A DNA stretch of 64,000 nt from JACWAE01 sp963847595 (GTDB lineage Bacteria > Chloroflexota > Dehalococcoidia > SZUA-161): the NCBI GenBank assembly GCA_963847595.1, contig CAWKAJ010000002.1:992001-1056000 (forward strand), read 5' to 3'. This document shows positions 8,415-16,542 of this stretch, piece by piece. Below the pieces are notes generated by a model. It was not told the origin of the DNA and searched no databases. It saw nothing but the letters and a program-made list of their open reading frames with translations. The stretch's first letter is position 1, and the number at the start of each line of letters is the position of its first letter. The translations under genes and the position numbers were made by a program.

Positions 8415-10085
8415 TCACTCCCACTCTATCGTTGAGGGAGGTTTTGAGGAAATATCGTAGACCACGCGGTTCACTTCGGGAACCTCGTTAACAATGCGGT
8501 TGGAAATTCGCGCCAGTACATCGTACGGCAAGCGCGCCCAATCAGCAGTCATGGCATCCTCCGAGGTCACCGCGCGCACCGCCACCATATAGCCGTAAGT
8601 CCTGGCGTCTCCCATCACCCCCACACTCCTCACCGGAGTGAGCACAGCAAAGCTCTGCCACAACTGGCGGTATAGCTTCGCCTTCTTGATTTCATTCATC
8701 ACAATCCAGTCAGCGGCGCGGAGTATCTCCAGCCTTTCCTTAGTCACCTCACCGATGATGCGAATGGCAAGGCCGGGCCCCGGGAAAGGCTGCCGGTAGA
8801 CCATGTCCTCCGAAAGCCCCACTGCCAGCCCCACTTCCCGCACCTCATCCTTAAACAAATAGCGCAGGGGCTCAACCAGAGATAGCTTCATCCGGCTGGG
8901 TAGCCCCCCCACATTGTGATGGGTCTTTATCGTCGCCACTGCTTTACTCCCGGAGGACGCGCTTTCGATAACGTCAGGATACAAGGTGCCCTGAGCCAGG
9001 AAATCGACCTGCCCGATCTTGGCCGCTTCCTCTTCGAAGATCTTGACAAACTCCTCGCCGATAATATGGCGCTTCTCTTCGGGGTCAATTACCCCCTTGA
9101 GCCGCTTTAGAAACCTTTCGCTGCCATCCACATACACCAGATTCATCTTAATATTCTTCTGGAAGGTATTGAGCGTGCGTTCCACCTCTTCCCTGCGCAG
9201 CAAGCCCGTATTGACGAAGATGCAGGTCAGTTGGTCGCCGATGGCTCGGTGAATCAGCGTGGCTACCACTGAAGAGTCAACCCCACCCGAGAGCGCGCAG
9301 ATAACCCGTCCTTTTCCCGCCTGCTCCTTGATCCGCTCAATGCTCTCGGCAACAAAGCTGCCCGGCGTCCAGTTTCCGCTGCATCCACAAATCTTGTACA
9401 GAAAGTTCTGCAGAATGGTTTTGCCTTGAGGGGTATGAGCTACCTCCGGGTGGAACTGCAAGCCTATAAGCCCCTGTTCATTGCCCATGGCGGCAATGGG
9501 AGAGTTCTCGGTATAAGCCAGGGAGACAAACCCGGGGGGCATCTCCTCGATTCGATCGCCATGGCTCATCCATACCGACATCTCCGGCGGAAGACCGGCA
9601 AATAAGGGGGTATTCGTCGAGTTCTGGTGCAGAATGGCAAGCCCGTACTCTCGTTTCACCCCCCGGGCCACCTTACCGCCGAGTTGGTGAGAGATAAGCT
9701 GCATGCCGTAACAGATGCCCAGCACCGGCAGGCGGCTTTCGTAAACATAGGCTGGGGCCTGGGGTGCTCCCGGCTCGTAGACGCTGCTGGGCCCACCCGA
9801 GAGGATGAAACCTTTGGGGCGCAGGGCGGCGACACTGTCCCAGGGAGCATCGTGAGGCACGACCTCGCAGTAGACCCGGCATTCCCTCACCCTGCGGGCG
9901 ATAAGCCAGCTATACTGAGACCCGAAGTCGATGACCGCCACCGCCTCCCGCTCCTTCTCGACCTTCTCCTCAGGCTCAGCTAGCGGCTGCTCCCCTTTTC
10001 GCCCCTTGGCGATCTCCAGGTAGGCAGAGACCTCGACATCGCCGCTGACAGCAACACGGTGGCTCTCCTGTTTGTCCTTTCCCAT
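8415..10085 (-). CDS. guaA: GMP synthase, glutamine-hydrolysing (GuaA) with N-terminal extension
   Basis: Aminates XMP to GMP using glutamine-derived ammonia. A class I glutamine amidotransferase domain starts only around residue 47 (VAVIDFGSQYSWLIARRVRE); its nucleophile is in LGICYGMQLISH and the His/Glu pair in QFHPEVAHTPQG. The ATP pyrophosphatase domain has the P-loop ALSGGVDSSVVATL, and the C-terminal dimerisation domain ends PPSTIEWE, the usual GuaA terminus. The protein is about 40 residues longer than typical because of a charged N-terminal segment (GDVEVSAYLEIAKGRKG) of unknown role. ATG 10085 is chosen; a TTG two codons earlier has better spacing (6 bases) to AGGAGG, so the exact start is uncertain. 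Confidence 0.93.
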   Translation of the reverse strand: MGKDKQESHRVAVSGDVEVSAYLEIAKGRKGEQPLAEPEEKVEKEREAVAVIDFGSQYSWLIARRVRECRVYCEVVPHDAPWDSVAALRPKGFILSGGPSSVYEPGAPQAPAYVYESRLPVLGICYGMQLISHQLGGKVARGVKREYGLAILHQNSTNTPLFAGLPPEMSVWMSHGDRIEEMPPGFVSLAYTENSPIAAMGNEQGLIGLQFHPEVAHTPQGKTILQNFLYKICGCSGNWTPGSFVAESIERIKEQAGKGRVICALSGGVDSSVVATLIHRAIGDQLTCIFVNTGLLRREEVERTLNTFQKNIKMNLVYVDGSERFLKRLKGVIDPEEKRHIIGEEFVKIFEEEAAKIGQVDFLAQGTLYPDVIESASSGSKAVATIKTHHNVGGLPSRMKLSLVEPLRYLFKDEVREVGLAVGLSEDMVYRQPFPGPGLAIRIIGEVTKERLEILRAADWIVMNEIKKAKLYRQLWQSFAVLTPVRSVGVMGDARTYGYMVAVRAVTSEDAMTADWARLPYDVLARISNRIVNEVPEVNRVVYDISSKPPSTIEWE

Positions 10086-10107
10086 TGTCAAGGTCTGCCT
10101 CCTGTAA

Positions 10108-10136
10108 TCGACCAAAGCTTACCAAAGTGGTATACT
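10108..10136 (+). promoter_or_regulatory. Putative sigma-70 promoter for tsaC
   Basis: A TATACT -10 (10131-10136) is preceded at 17 bases by TCGACC (10108-10113). It lies between the divergent guaA and tsaC genes. Predicted start near 10143 gives a leader of about 30 bases with no clear ribosome site. Confidence 0.4.
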
Positions 10137-10173
10137 GAAGTCAAGTTCGCAGTGCACTTGTGACCTGTCCCAA

Positions 10174-10806
10174 ATGCTGAAACAACCCACTATAGAAAAG
10201 CAAATCAAACTCGCCATCTCAATCCTCAAAAAGGGTGGCATTGTTGCCTTCCCTACCGATACTGTTTATGGTCTCGGGGCCGACCCCCTGAATGAACAGG
10301 CTGTCGCTAAAATCTACAAGGTGAAAAAACGCCCCCACAACCTCCCCCTCCCCCTGTTGCTGGCTGAGAAATCCGACTTACTAAAGGTTGCCATCGTTGT
10401 GCCCGAGATAGTATGGCAATTAGCGGAGCGTTTTCTTCCGGGAGGTCTCACGCTAGTCCTGAGAAAAAGCCCCTGGGTGCCCAGTTCTGTGACTGCCGGC
10501 GGAGATACTATTGCAGTGCGGATTCCCGACCACCCTGTCCCCATTGCGCTCATTCGAGGATTGGGCAGCCCTGTAGTTGGAACTAGTGCCAATCTCTCGG
10601 GGAAGCCCAGCCCGGTCACCGCCGAAGAGGTTCGCGAGCAGTTGGGCGATGAGGTAGACCTCATCATCAATGGTGGCAGGTGTCCCGGCGGCACCGAATC
10701 CACCGTGCTCGACGTCAGCAGTAAAGTCCCTGCCCTGATCAGAGAAGGTGCGATACCCAGGGCGGAGCTAGCAAAGCTCTGTGGGCCTCTCTTGATAAAG
10801 ACGTAA
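10174..10806 (+). CDS. tsaC: L-threonylcarbamoyladenylate synthase (Sua5/YrdC/YwlC family)
   Basis: Makes threonylcarbamoyl-AMP from threonine, bicarbonate and ATP for the t6A37 modification of ANN-decoding tRNAs. The 210-residue protein is a single YrdC domain: GGIVAFPTDTVYGLGADPLN, the nucleotide/phosphate-binding KRPHNLPLPLLL (K-x-R pattern), LRKSPWVPSS, TIAVRIPDHP and GTSANLSGKPSP. The C-terminal part includes the substrate-closing segment GGTESTVLDVS. It lacks the C-terminal Sua5 domain, so it is the short TsaC/YrdC form. The ATG lacks a strong Shine-Dalgarno sequence. It is divergent from guaA. Confidence 0.93.
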   Translation: MLKQPTIEKQIKLAISILKKGGIVAFPTDTVYGLGADPLNEQAVAKIYKVKKRPHNLPLPLLLAEKSDLLKVAIVVPEIVWQLAERFLPGGLTLVLRKSPWVPSSVTAGGDTIAVRIPDHPVPIALIRGLGSPVVGTSANLSGKPSPVTAEEVREQLGDEVDLIINGGRCPGGTESTVLDVSSKVPALIREGAIPRAELAKLCGPLLIKT

Positions 10807-10880
10807 TGTCTGCTAGTTCAGGGTTAATAGAACCCCGCTAAATTCCTCCTTTCAAGACGTCGCACTCTGGCGGAGTGTGA

Positions 10881-10886
10881 TATAAT
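10881..10886 (+). promoter_or_regulatory. Putative -10 element upstream of rpiB
   Basis: A perfect TATAAT occurs 45 bases before the rpiB ATG. No good -35 is seen at 16-18 bases, so only the -10 is claimed. Confidence 0.35.
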
Positions 10887-10930
10887 ATTCATACTTCCCC
10901 AAAAGGTTGCTAAAACTAGAGAAGAAAAGA

Positions 10931-11368
10931 ATGCGCATCGCTATCGGCTCTGACCATGCCGGGTTTGCCATGAAGCAGATGATAGTCGGTTTACTCTCTG
11001 AGTTAGGGCATAGCTGCGAGGACTTCGGCTGCTTCAATAGCAACTCAGTGGATTATCCTGACATCGCGCGGCCCGTAGCTGAGGCGGTATCTAAGAAGAG
11101 TTTTGATCGTGCCATTTTAGTTTGCAGCACCGGCATTGGCATGTCGATTGTCGCCAACAAAGTGCCCGGAATCAGGGCTGCTGTATGTCATGACACATTC
11201 AGCGCCCGGCGTGCCCGGGAGCACAACGATGCCAATGTGCTGTGCCTCGGCGAGTGGGTCATAGGCCAGGGTCTGATGCGCGAGATAGTTACTACCTACT
11301 TGAGCACCGACTTTGCCGGCGGCAGACATGCCCGGCGGGTAGAAAAGATACACGCTATAGAGCGCTGA
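10931..11368 (+). CDS. rpiB: Ribose-5-phosphate isomerase B (RpiB/LacAB family)
   Basis: Interconverts ribose 5-phosphate and ribulose 5-phosphate, supplying PRPP for the purine genes nearby. With the ATG at 10931 the protein is 145 residues and begins MRIAIGSDHAGFAMKQM, the canonical RpiB start with the substrate-binding Asp-His; an earlier in-frame start would only add LKLEKKR-type residues. Other motifs: DYPDIARPVAEAV, the catalytic-cysteine loop VCSTGIGMSIVANKV and RAAVCHDTFSARRAREHNDAN. LacA/LacB are close relatives, but a lone copy beside dxs supports RpiB. It ends shortly before dxs, and the pair is probably co-transcribed. Confidence 0.93.
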   Translation: MRIAIGSDHAGFAMKQMIVGLLSELGHSCEDFGCFNSNSVDYPDIARPVAEAVSKKSFDRAILVCSTGIGMSIVANKVPGIRAAVCHDTFSARRAREHNDANVLCLGEWVIGQGLMREIVTTYLSTDFAGGRHARRVEKIHAIER

Positions 11369-11415
11369 CGCATATATCGTTCTCCTGCATGGCTCATGGC
11401 GAGGAGGCAGACATC

Positions 11416-13302
11416 GTGGGAAATATGCTGGACAAAATAAAGAGCCCCGCTGACTTGAAGGGCCTCTCTTACCCCGAGCTCAGCCAACTCGCAGATGAGA
11501 TCAGAAGCGAATTGGTAAATGTAGTGAGCAACAACGGAGGGCATTTAGCCTCCAGTCTGGGAGCCGTCGAGATCTCCATCGCTCTGCACCGGGTATTCGA
11601 CAGTCCCACTGACAAAATCGTCTGGGATGTGGGACACCAGAGTTACGCGCACAAATTGCTCACAGGACGAAGGGAACGATTCGATACCCTGCGCCAGTAC
11701 CGCGGTCTGTCAGGATTCCCCGATCGCTCAGAGAGCCCACACGATGTTTTCGGCACAGGACATGCCTCGACCTCGATCTCCGCAGCTTTGGGCATTGCCA
11801 TAGCCCGAGACCTGTCCGGTGAGGATTTTCATGTAGTCGCCGTCATAGGCGACGGCTCCTTGACGGGAGGCATGGCGTTAGAGGCGCTAAACCATGCAGG
11901 CCACCTGGCCAAAAGGATGATAGTCGTCCTCAATGACAATGCCATGGCGATCTCGCCCAGCGTGGGCGCACTCTCCCAGTCGCTGAATAAGATCACACTC
12001 GACCCAAGATACTATCTAGCCAAAGAAGAGGCCGGGCGGGTGATCAAGATGCTCCCCGGAGGTACCACTGTCTGGTCGGGGATGAAACGGGTCAAGACAG
12101 GCATTAAGGGTGTGGTTCTGCCAACCACGCTCTGGGACTCCCTTGGATTCAAATATATCGGCCCTATCGATGGACACAATATAGCCGAACTCGAAGAAGC
12201 CTTGATAAAGGCACGTGATTACACGCCGGGGCCTGTTTTCCTCCACGCTATTACCACAAAAGGAAAAGGCTATGAGCCTGCCGAGGAGGATAGCATCAAG
12301 TTTCACGGATTATCAGGCAAGACCAATGTGAGCAATAAGATACCTTCGTACAGCGAGGTCTTCGGCAAGACCATGCTGCGCCTGTTCCGGGAAAACGATA
12401 AATTGATAGCGATCAGCGCAGCCATGACTGAAGGAACAGGCTTGAGCATGGTAGCTCAAAAATTCCCTAAGCGTGTCTTCGATGTCGGCATCTGCGAGCA
12501 GCATGCGGTAACCTTAGCCGCTGGCCTTGCCACGCAAGGTTTCATCCCTATCGTAGCCATCTACTCCACCTTCCTGCAGCGGGCGTTCGACCAAGTTATC
12601 CATGACGTATGCATCCAGAACCTGCCTGTTGTTTTCGCTCTAGATAGGGCGGGCATTGTCGGTGAGGACGGCAGGACTCACCAGGGCACCCTTGACCTTT
12701 CATACCTGAGCTGCATCCCCAATCTGGCGGTAGCTGCCCCCAGCGATGAAAACGAGCTGGGGCACATGCTCTATACTGCAACAAGGTACGGAGGACCTAT
12801 AGCCATTCGTTATCCTCGAGGCATAGGCAGGGGAATATCTCTCGACGAAAAGCTCAAGGAGTTGCCCATAGGTAAAGGTAGAGTTATCAAGACTGGAGAC
12901 GACCTGGCTATCATTGCCATCGGTTCCGCTGTGGCTCCTTCCCTGGACGCAGCCTGGCTCCTCAATAAAAAGGGCATCGAATGCGCCATAGTTGACGCTC
13001 GTTTCGCTAAGCCCTTGGACTCCGACCTCATCCTGGAAACCGTGAGCACGACAAAGAGACTGGTCACCGTGGAGGAGAATGCCCTCGCCGGAGGCTTCGG
13101 TAGCTCGGTGCTGAGCCTTCTCTCCAGTATTGCTGGTGTTCGCGCCCTGCGCATAGGAATTCCCGACGAATTCGTGGAGCATGGTTCACAGGAACTTCTC
13201 CGTGCTAATTACAGCCTCGACGCCGATGGTATAACGCGGAGTATCCTGTCCTTCTTTCCCGAGCTTGCCCGATATTCTTACCATACCAAGGCTAAGGACT
13301 GA
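11416..13302 (+). CDS. dxs: 1-deoxy-D-xylulose-5-phosphate synthase (Dxs)
   Basis: Thiamine diphosphate enzyme condensing pyruvate with glyceraldehyde 3-phosphate, first step of the MEP isoprenoid pathway. Start GTG 11416 is chosen because AGGAGG (11402-11407) sits eight bases ahead; it gives 628 residues, the usual length, and avoids the long overlap with rpiB that earlier starts require. Domains: N-terminal ThDP domain (FGTGHASTSISAALG; GDGSLTGGMALEALNHAG, the GDG...N cofactor motif), pyrimidine-binding domain (FDVGICEQHAVTLAAGLA, with the catalytic Glu) and C-terminal transketolase domain (ENALAGGFGSSVLSLL). The next gene is a polyprenyl synthase, consistent with an isoprenoid unit. Confidence 0.95.
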   Translation: MGNMLDKIKSPADLKGLSYPELSQLADEIRSELVNVVSNNGGHLASSLGAVEISIALHRVFDSPTDKIVWDVGHQSYAHKLLTGRRERFDTLRQYRGLSGFPDRSESPHDVFGTGHASTSISAALGIAIARDLSGEDFHVVAVIGDGSLTGGMALEALNHAGHLAKRMIVVLNDNAMAISPSVGALSQSLNKITLDPRYYLAKEEAGRVIKMLPGGTTVWSGMKRVKTGIKGVVLPTTLWDSLGFKYIGPIDGHNIAELEEALIKARDYTPGPVFLHAITTKGKGYEPAEEDSIKFHGLSGKTNVSNKIPSYSEVFGKTMLRLFRENDKLIAISAAMTEGTGLSMVAQKFPKRVFDVGICEQHAVTLAAGLATQGFIPIVAIYSTFLQRAFDQVIHDVCIQNLPVVFALDRAGIVGEDGRTHQGTLDLSYLSCIPNLAVAAPSDENELGHMLYTATRYGGPIAIRYPRGIGRGISLDEKLKELPIGKGRVIKTGDDLAIIAIGSAVAPSLDAAWLLNKKGIECAIVDARFAKPLDSDLILETVSTTKRLVTVEENALAGGFGSSVLSLLSSIAGVRALRIGIPDEFVEHGSQELLRANYSLDADGITRSILSFFPELARYSYHTKAKD

Positions 13303-13379
13303 GGAAAACGCCGCTCAAACTTCCCTGGATGCGTATATTTTATACAAGGCGCTCCTGATTTTTGCTGCCGAGAGGGGAA

Positions 13380-14408
13380 ATGGCTAACCTGGATACTATC
13401 TGGCAACGATACAGGGCAGAGCTGGAGGCAGAAGTGAAGTTCGCCGTTGGCGAAGCCTCCTTACCCATGTACGGTATGATGCGCTACCACCTGGGGTGGA
13501 TCGATGAACAAGGCAACCCGCAAACGGCAACGATAGGCAAAAGGCTTCGCCCCGTTCTCTGCCTTCTCGCCTGCCAGGCGGTGGGAGGAGACTGGCACCA
13601 GGCGCTCCCCGCAGCAGCCGCTGTGGAGCTGGTTCACAACTTCTCCCTGATCCACGACGACATCCAGGATAGAAGCCCAGCGCGAAGGGGACGGGCTACG
13701 GTGTGGCACATTTGGGGTCAGCCTCAGGCGATAAATGTCGGCGATGGCATGCACGCCCTGGCGCTATCGTCGTTGTTGAGGCTTGAGGATGCTGGTATAT
13801 CCCATCAGAAGGTAGTGCGCGCTGCCCGTATCCTCGGTGAAGCTAGCCTCAAGCTTTGCGAAGGACAATATCTCGACATAAGCTACGAGAACCGCCTCGA
13901 CATCGGTATCAATGACTATTTGGAGATGATCGGCTGCAAAACAGCCGCCCTGTTCCGTTGCTCACTGGAAATTGGCGCATGTCTGGGTACGGACGACGAT
14001 TCTCTGCTGGCGCGTTTGAAACTGTTTGGCCATTATCTGGGGATGACCTTTCAGGTGCACGATGATGTCCTGAGCCTCTGGGGTGACGAAAAGGTCACTG
14101 GCAAACCCAATACCTCCGATATCCGAATGAAGAAAAAAACACTGCCCATCGTCTATGCACTTGAGAAAACGAAGGGTGAGGACAGAGAACTGCTATGGTC
14201 GATCTACCAAAAAAAGGTGATTGGCCCTACTGACATAGAGAACGTGCTGCACATACTCAATAGACTGGATGCCCAGGGCTATGTTCAGGGCATGAGTGAC
14301 AAACAGTATCGCGCGGCTATCTCCGAATTGAATGATGTTAATATACCACTGCCTGCTAAGGAAGATCTCAGGGCAATTGCTGCTTTCCTCCTAAAGCGCC
14401 AATACTAG
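13380..14408 (+). CDS. Polyprenyl (geranyl/farnesyl/geranylgeranyl) diphosphate synthase
   Basis: Head-to-tail prenyltransferase extending allylic diphosphates with IPP. The 342-residue protein (ATG 13380, GAGAGGGG just upstream) has the FARM region SLIHDDIQDRSPARRG near residue 90, a GKRLRP-like IGKRLRPVLCLLAC segment, and the second aspartate-rich region VHDDVLSLWGDEKVTG with the downstream lysine motif (NTSDIRMKKKTLPIVYAL). The second motif reads DDVLSLWGD rather than DDxxD, a variant seen in many Chloroflexi/Actinobacteria enzymes. Product chain length cannot be read reliably. It follows dxs by 77 bases and shares its direction. Confidence 0.9.
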   Translation: MANLDTIWQRYRAELEAEVKFAVGEASLPMYGMMRYHLGWIDEQGNPQTATIGKRLRPVLCLLACQAVGGDWHQALPAAAAVELVHNFSLIHDDIQDRSPARRGRATVWHIWGQPQAINVGDGMHALALSSLLRLEDAGISHQKVVRAARILGEASLKLCEGQYLDISYENRLDIGINDYLEMIGCKTAALFRCSLEIGACLGTDDDSLLARLKLFGHYLGMTFQVHDDVLSLWGDEKVTGKPNTSDIRMKKKTLPIVYALEKTKGEDRELLWSIYQKKVIGPTDIENVLHILNRLDAQGYVQGMSDKQYRAAISELNDVNIPLPAKEDLRAIAAFLLKRQY

Positions 14409-14475
14409 TAGCCGCTTCGAACACTTCCATCTAATCCGCTGGCAAAAAAATCCCTAAAAGTCTCACCCTAAACCA

Positions 14476-14504
14476 TAGCACTTTTGATTAAGCCGTTGTA
14501 TAAT
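14476..14504 (+). promoter_or_regulatory. Putative promoter of the cooC-pgk-apgM-tpiA-miaA operon
   Basis: TATAAT at 14499-14504 with a weak -35 (TAGCAC, 14476-14481) at 17 bases. It lies in the 145-base gap before cooC, and the downstream genes are almost contiguous. Confidence 0.35.
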
Positions 14505-14553
14505 CAGCACGCCGCATACGATTTAGTTGGTATATAAACGGGAGGAGGCCGAG

Positions 14554-15333
14554 ATGTTGAAACTGGCGATCACAGGAAAAGGGGGCGTAGGCAAGACCAC
14601 CCTGGCCAGCCTCCTGGCTCGCCTTTACGCTGCCGAGGGTAGCACCGTGCTGGCTATAGACGCCAACCCCGATGCCAACCTGGGTACAGCCCTCGGCATT
14701 TCTTCGAAGGACCTGCAGAGCATCACGCCCATCGCAGAGATGAAAGAATTGATAGCGGAACGCACTGGAGGCAAGCCCGGCACCACAGGTGGCTTCTTCA
14801 AAATCAACCCCAAAGTGGATGATATTCCCGACCGCTTCTCTGTAAAGAAGGATGGCCTCAGACTGCTGGTTATGGGCACAGTGAAAAAGGGCGGCGGCGG
14901 CTGCATGTGCCCGGAGAGCGCCCTGCTCAGGAACCTGCTGAATCACCTCGTTCTCCGAAAGTCTGAGATTGTGATTATGGACATGGATGCCGGCATTGAG
15001 CACCTGGGGCGAGCCACAGCAACCGCCGTGAACGCCTTCATAGTAGTGGTGGAGCCTGGACAGAGAAGCATCGAGACAGCGAGGGCTGTAAAGAGACTGG
15101 CTCAAGATATAGGTATCAAGAAATGCTATGTCGTAGGCAACAAGATCGCCAGCGATGCTGACCGCCAGTTCATTACGGAGAACCTGCCCGATTTCGAGCT
15201 TCTCGGCTATATCAGCTTCAATCCCAAGATCGCCGAGGCGGACCGCAAGGGCATCAGTCCTTACGATAACGACGCCAAAGTAGTCTCTGAGGTAAAAACA
15301 ATAAAAGAACGGCTCGAAGCTATATCGAGGTGA
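14554..15333 (+). CDS. cooC: CooC-type carbon monoxide dehydrogenase maturation ATPase
   Basis: MinD/SIMIBI-class ATPase thought to help insert nickel into CO dehydrogenase. The 259-residue protein starts at ATG 14554, five bases after GGAGGAGG. It has the deviant Walker A GKGGVGKTTLA (residues 8-18), switch I DANPDANLGTALG, a Cys-x-Cys metal-binding motif in GGGGCMCPESALL (the CooC hallmark for Ni/Zn), Walker B VIMDMDAGIEHLGRAT and VVGNKIAS at the nucleotide base. No CO dehydrogenase catalytic gene lies in the window, so its partner must be elsewhere. It is four bases from pgk, which places it in a glycolytic operon. Confidence 0.88.
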   Translation: MLKLAITGKGGVGKTTLASLLARLYAAEGSTVLAIDANPDANLGTALGISSKDLQSITPIAEMKELIAERTGGKPGTTGGFFKINPKVDDIPDRFSVKKDGLRLLVMGTVKKGGGGCMCPESALLRNLLNHLVLRKSEIVIMDMDAGIEHLGRATATAVNAFIVVVEPGQRSIETARAVKRLAQDIGIKKCYVVGNKIASDADRQFITENLPDFELLGYISFNPKIAEADRKGISPYDNDAKVVSEVKTIKERLEAISR

Positions 15334-15337
15334 TACT

Positions 15338-16531
15338 ATGAATAAGCAAACTGTTCGCGACATCGACCTCAAAGGGAAGAAGGTACTGGTCAGAGTTGAT
15401 TTCAATGTCCCGCTCGACCCACAGACCAAGGCCATCAGCGATGATAGCCGCATCCGTGCTGCACTGCCCACCATAAAATACTTGCTCGATAAAAAGAGCA
15501 AGGTCATCCTTTGTTCTCACCTGGGTCGTCCCAACGGCAAGGTGGTCGAGGATATGCGCCTGGCTCCCATCGCCAAGCGCCTCTCCGAGCTGCTGAAGCG
15601 GCCCGTGCCCTGTACCAGGGACTGCATCGGTCCCGAGGTAGAGGAAGCAGTCTCGAAAATGAAAGAACGGGATGTCCTCATGCTGGAGAACCTCCGCTTC
15701 CATGCCGAGGAGGAGAAAAACGACCCCGCCTTCGCCCAAGCTCTGGCTAAGCTGGCTGACGTTTATGTCAACGATGCCTTCGGCACCGCTCACCGCGCCC
15801 ATGCCTCTACTGAGGGTGTAACTAAGTACCTTCCGGCCGTAGCAGGTTTTCTTATGGAGAAAGAGATAGATTACCTGGGCAAAGCCCTTGCCGGAGCCGC
15901 TCGCCCCTTCGCTGCCATCATCGGCGGGGCCAAGGTGAGCGACAAGATGGCGCTCCTGGACAATATACTGGGCAAAGTGGATTACCTGCTTATCGGCGGC
16001 GGCATGTGCTGCACCTTCCTCAAGGCTCAAAATTACAATGTGGGCAAATCGCAAGTCGAAGATGACAAGCTCAACGTTGCCCGGGACCTCATGAGCAAAG
16101 CCGCCAGGACAAATGTCGAAGTAGTATTGCCCGGGGATGTCGTGGTCGCTGACAAATTCGCCACGGGCGCTGCTGTAAAGACAGTTCCCATCGGCAGCAT
16201 ACCATCTGACTGGTATGTTATGGACATTGGTCCCAACACCGTCAAAAGCTTCAGCGACAGGCTCAAGAAATGCAAGACAGCCTTCTGGAACGGCACCATG
16301 GGCGTCTTCGAGTACAAAGAGTTCAAAGCGGGCACCGAGGGCATAGCCAGACAACTGGCAAGCCTCAAAGCCACCACCATCACTGGCGGCGGCTCCACCG
16401 CCGAGGCCGTTATGGACCTTGGACTGGAAAAGAAGATGAGCCACGTCTCCACCGGCGGGGGCGCTGCCCTGGAATTCCTTGAGGGCAAGACCCTGCCCGG
16501 CGTGGCCGCCCTGCTGGATAAGAAAAAGTAA
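15338..16531 (+). CDS. pgk: Phosphoglycerate kinase (Pgk)
   Basis: Transfers phosphate between 1,3-bisphosphoglycerate and ADP. The 397-residue protein shows the family start (KKVLVRVDFNVPLDPQ), the substrate-binding SHLGRPNGKV, MLENLRFHAEEEKNDP, NDAFGTAHRAHAST, the nucleotide-domain GGAKVSDKMALLDNIL, and the C-terminal glycine-rich GGGSTAEAVMDLG and STGGGAALEFLEGKTLPGV. Length is standard. It sits between cooC and apgM with tiny gaps (4 and 11 bases), followed by tpiA, giving a compact triose/phosphoglycerate block. Confidence 0.97.
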   Translation: MNKQTVRDIDLKGKKVLVRVDFNVPLDPQTKAISDDSRIRAALPTIKYLLDKKSKVILCSHLGRPNGKVVEDMRLAPIAKRLSELLKRPVPCTRDCIGPEVEEAVSKMKERDVLMLENLRFHAEEEKNDPAFAQALAKLADVYVNDAFGTAHRAHASTEGVTKYLPAVAGFLMEKEIDYLGKALAGAARPFAAIIGGAKVSDKMALLDNILGKVDYLLIGGGMCCTFLKAQNYNVGKSQVEDDKLNVARDLMSKAARTNVEVVLPGDVVVADKFATGAAVKTVPIGSIPSDWYVMDIGPNTVKSFSDRLKKCKTAFWNGTMGVFEYKEFKAGTEGIARQLASLKATTITGGGSTAEAVMDLGLEKKMSHVSTGGGAALEFLEGKTLPGVAALLDKKK

Positions 16532-16542
16532 CGGAGAAGCCT

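Noticed and set aside
14488..15507. Minus-strand frame of 339 codons
   Set aside because: Antisense to cooC and pgk; no ribosome site and no recognisable domain.
15320..16444. Long minus-strand reading frame of 374 codons
   Set aside because: It lies fully antisense to pgk, which has every family motif; composition (Gly/His/Tyr-rich) and lack of any domain mark it as a shadow.
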